13,044 bases of DNA, taken from assembly GCA_028715025.1 (NCBI GenBank), contig JAQTLG010000015.1:1-13044 (forward strand), written 5' to 3'. Under the pieces are notes generated by a model. The model was not told where the DNA came from. It was given only the letters and a program-made list of their open reading frames with translations, and searched no databases. The DNA comes from Dehalococcoidia bacterium. GTDB lineage: Bacteria > Chloroflexota > Dehalococcoidia > GIF9 > UBA5629. A program made the translations under genes and the position numbers. Position 1 is the first letter of the stretch. Each line of letters begins with the position of its first letter. This document shows, piece by piece, positions 13,032 to 13,044 of the stretch.

Positions 13032-13044
13032 ATTTCGACCGTTT

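Overview
The window opens inside the 5' end of a 16S rRNA gene on the minus strand. Its sequence (the run after the universal 5' primer site, the 'AAGTGGGGGATAACTTGC' stretch and the '...GCATGTG...TGAGGGGCTTGCGTC' region) resembles Dehalococcoidia (Chloroflexota) as I remember Dehalococcoides 16S. I therefore infer an anaerobic, probably uncultured, Dehalococcoidia-like bacterium. The protein content fits: oxygen-sensitive glycyl radical enzymes, a radical SAM activase and corrinoid methyl-transfer proteins. All eight confident protein genes lie on the minus strand, co-directional with the 16S gene, so the text below follows transcription order from high to low coordinates.

Right edge (12089-13044): a TetR-type regulator with a TATAAT-containing promoter and two palindromes. 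Upstream of it lie an apparent lipoprotein signal-peptide stub and an imperfect 52-bp repeat. Next is a 400-bp gap (11675-12088) with a decayed-looking plus-strand reading frame, a G-rich quadruplex-like tract and a near-consensus promoter (TTGACA-17 bp-TATAAA).

Centre (4037-11665): an operon of two tandem paralogous glycyl radical enzymes (859 and 858 aa), one glycyl-radical activating enzyme (radical SAM plus two ferredoxin-type clusters) and a GPH-family (MelB-like) sugar/cation symporter-type transporter. Both GREs keep the thiyl-radical Cys and the C-terminal radical Gly. Both carry Cys-Val-Asp where characterised eliminases have Cys-Val-Glu, so I cannot assign a substrate and regard them as a probably undescribed GRE subfamily. 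A 13-bp inverted repeat, TGAA-N5-TTCA, occurs both in the tetR promoter and between the -35 and -10 of the GRE promoter, which suggests that the TetR protein controls itself and the GRE operon.

Left (773-3730): a second gene set encodes a UroD-superfamily methyltransferase, a B12-binding corrinoid protein and an MtaA/MtbA-like UroD-superfamily methyltransferase. This is the layout of a three-component corrinoid methyl-transfer (demethylation) system. A 47-codon stub resembling the N-terminus of a zinc alcohol dehydrogenase overlaps the first methyltransferase start by ATGA.

Far left (1-600): the 16S rRNA gene with a perfect-spacing promoter (TTGACA-17 bp-TAATAT) and a boxA-like antiterminator, next to a possible transposase remnant.

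Working model (inference): an imported small organic substrate, possibly a methylated or glycosidic compound, is cleaved by GRE radical chemistry, and methyl groups are shuttled through the corrinoid module. The two sets are separated by 306 bp and may be independent. No microcompartment shell gene, aldehyde dehydrogenase or corrinoid-reactivating ATPase is present in the window.
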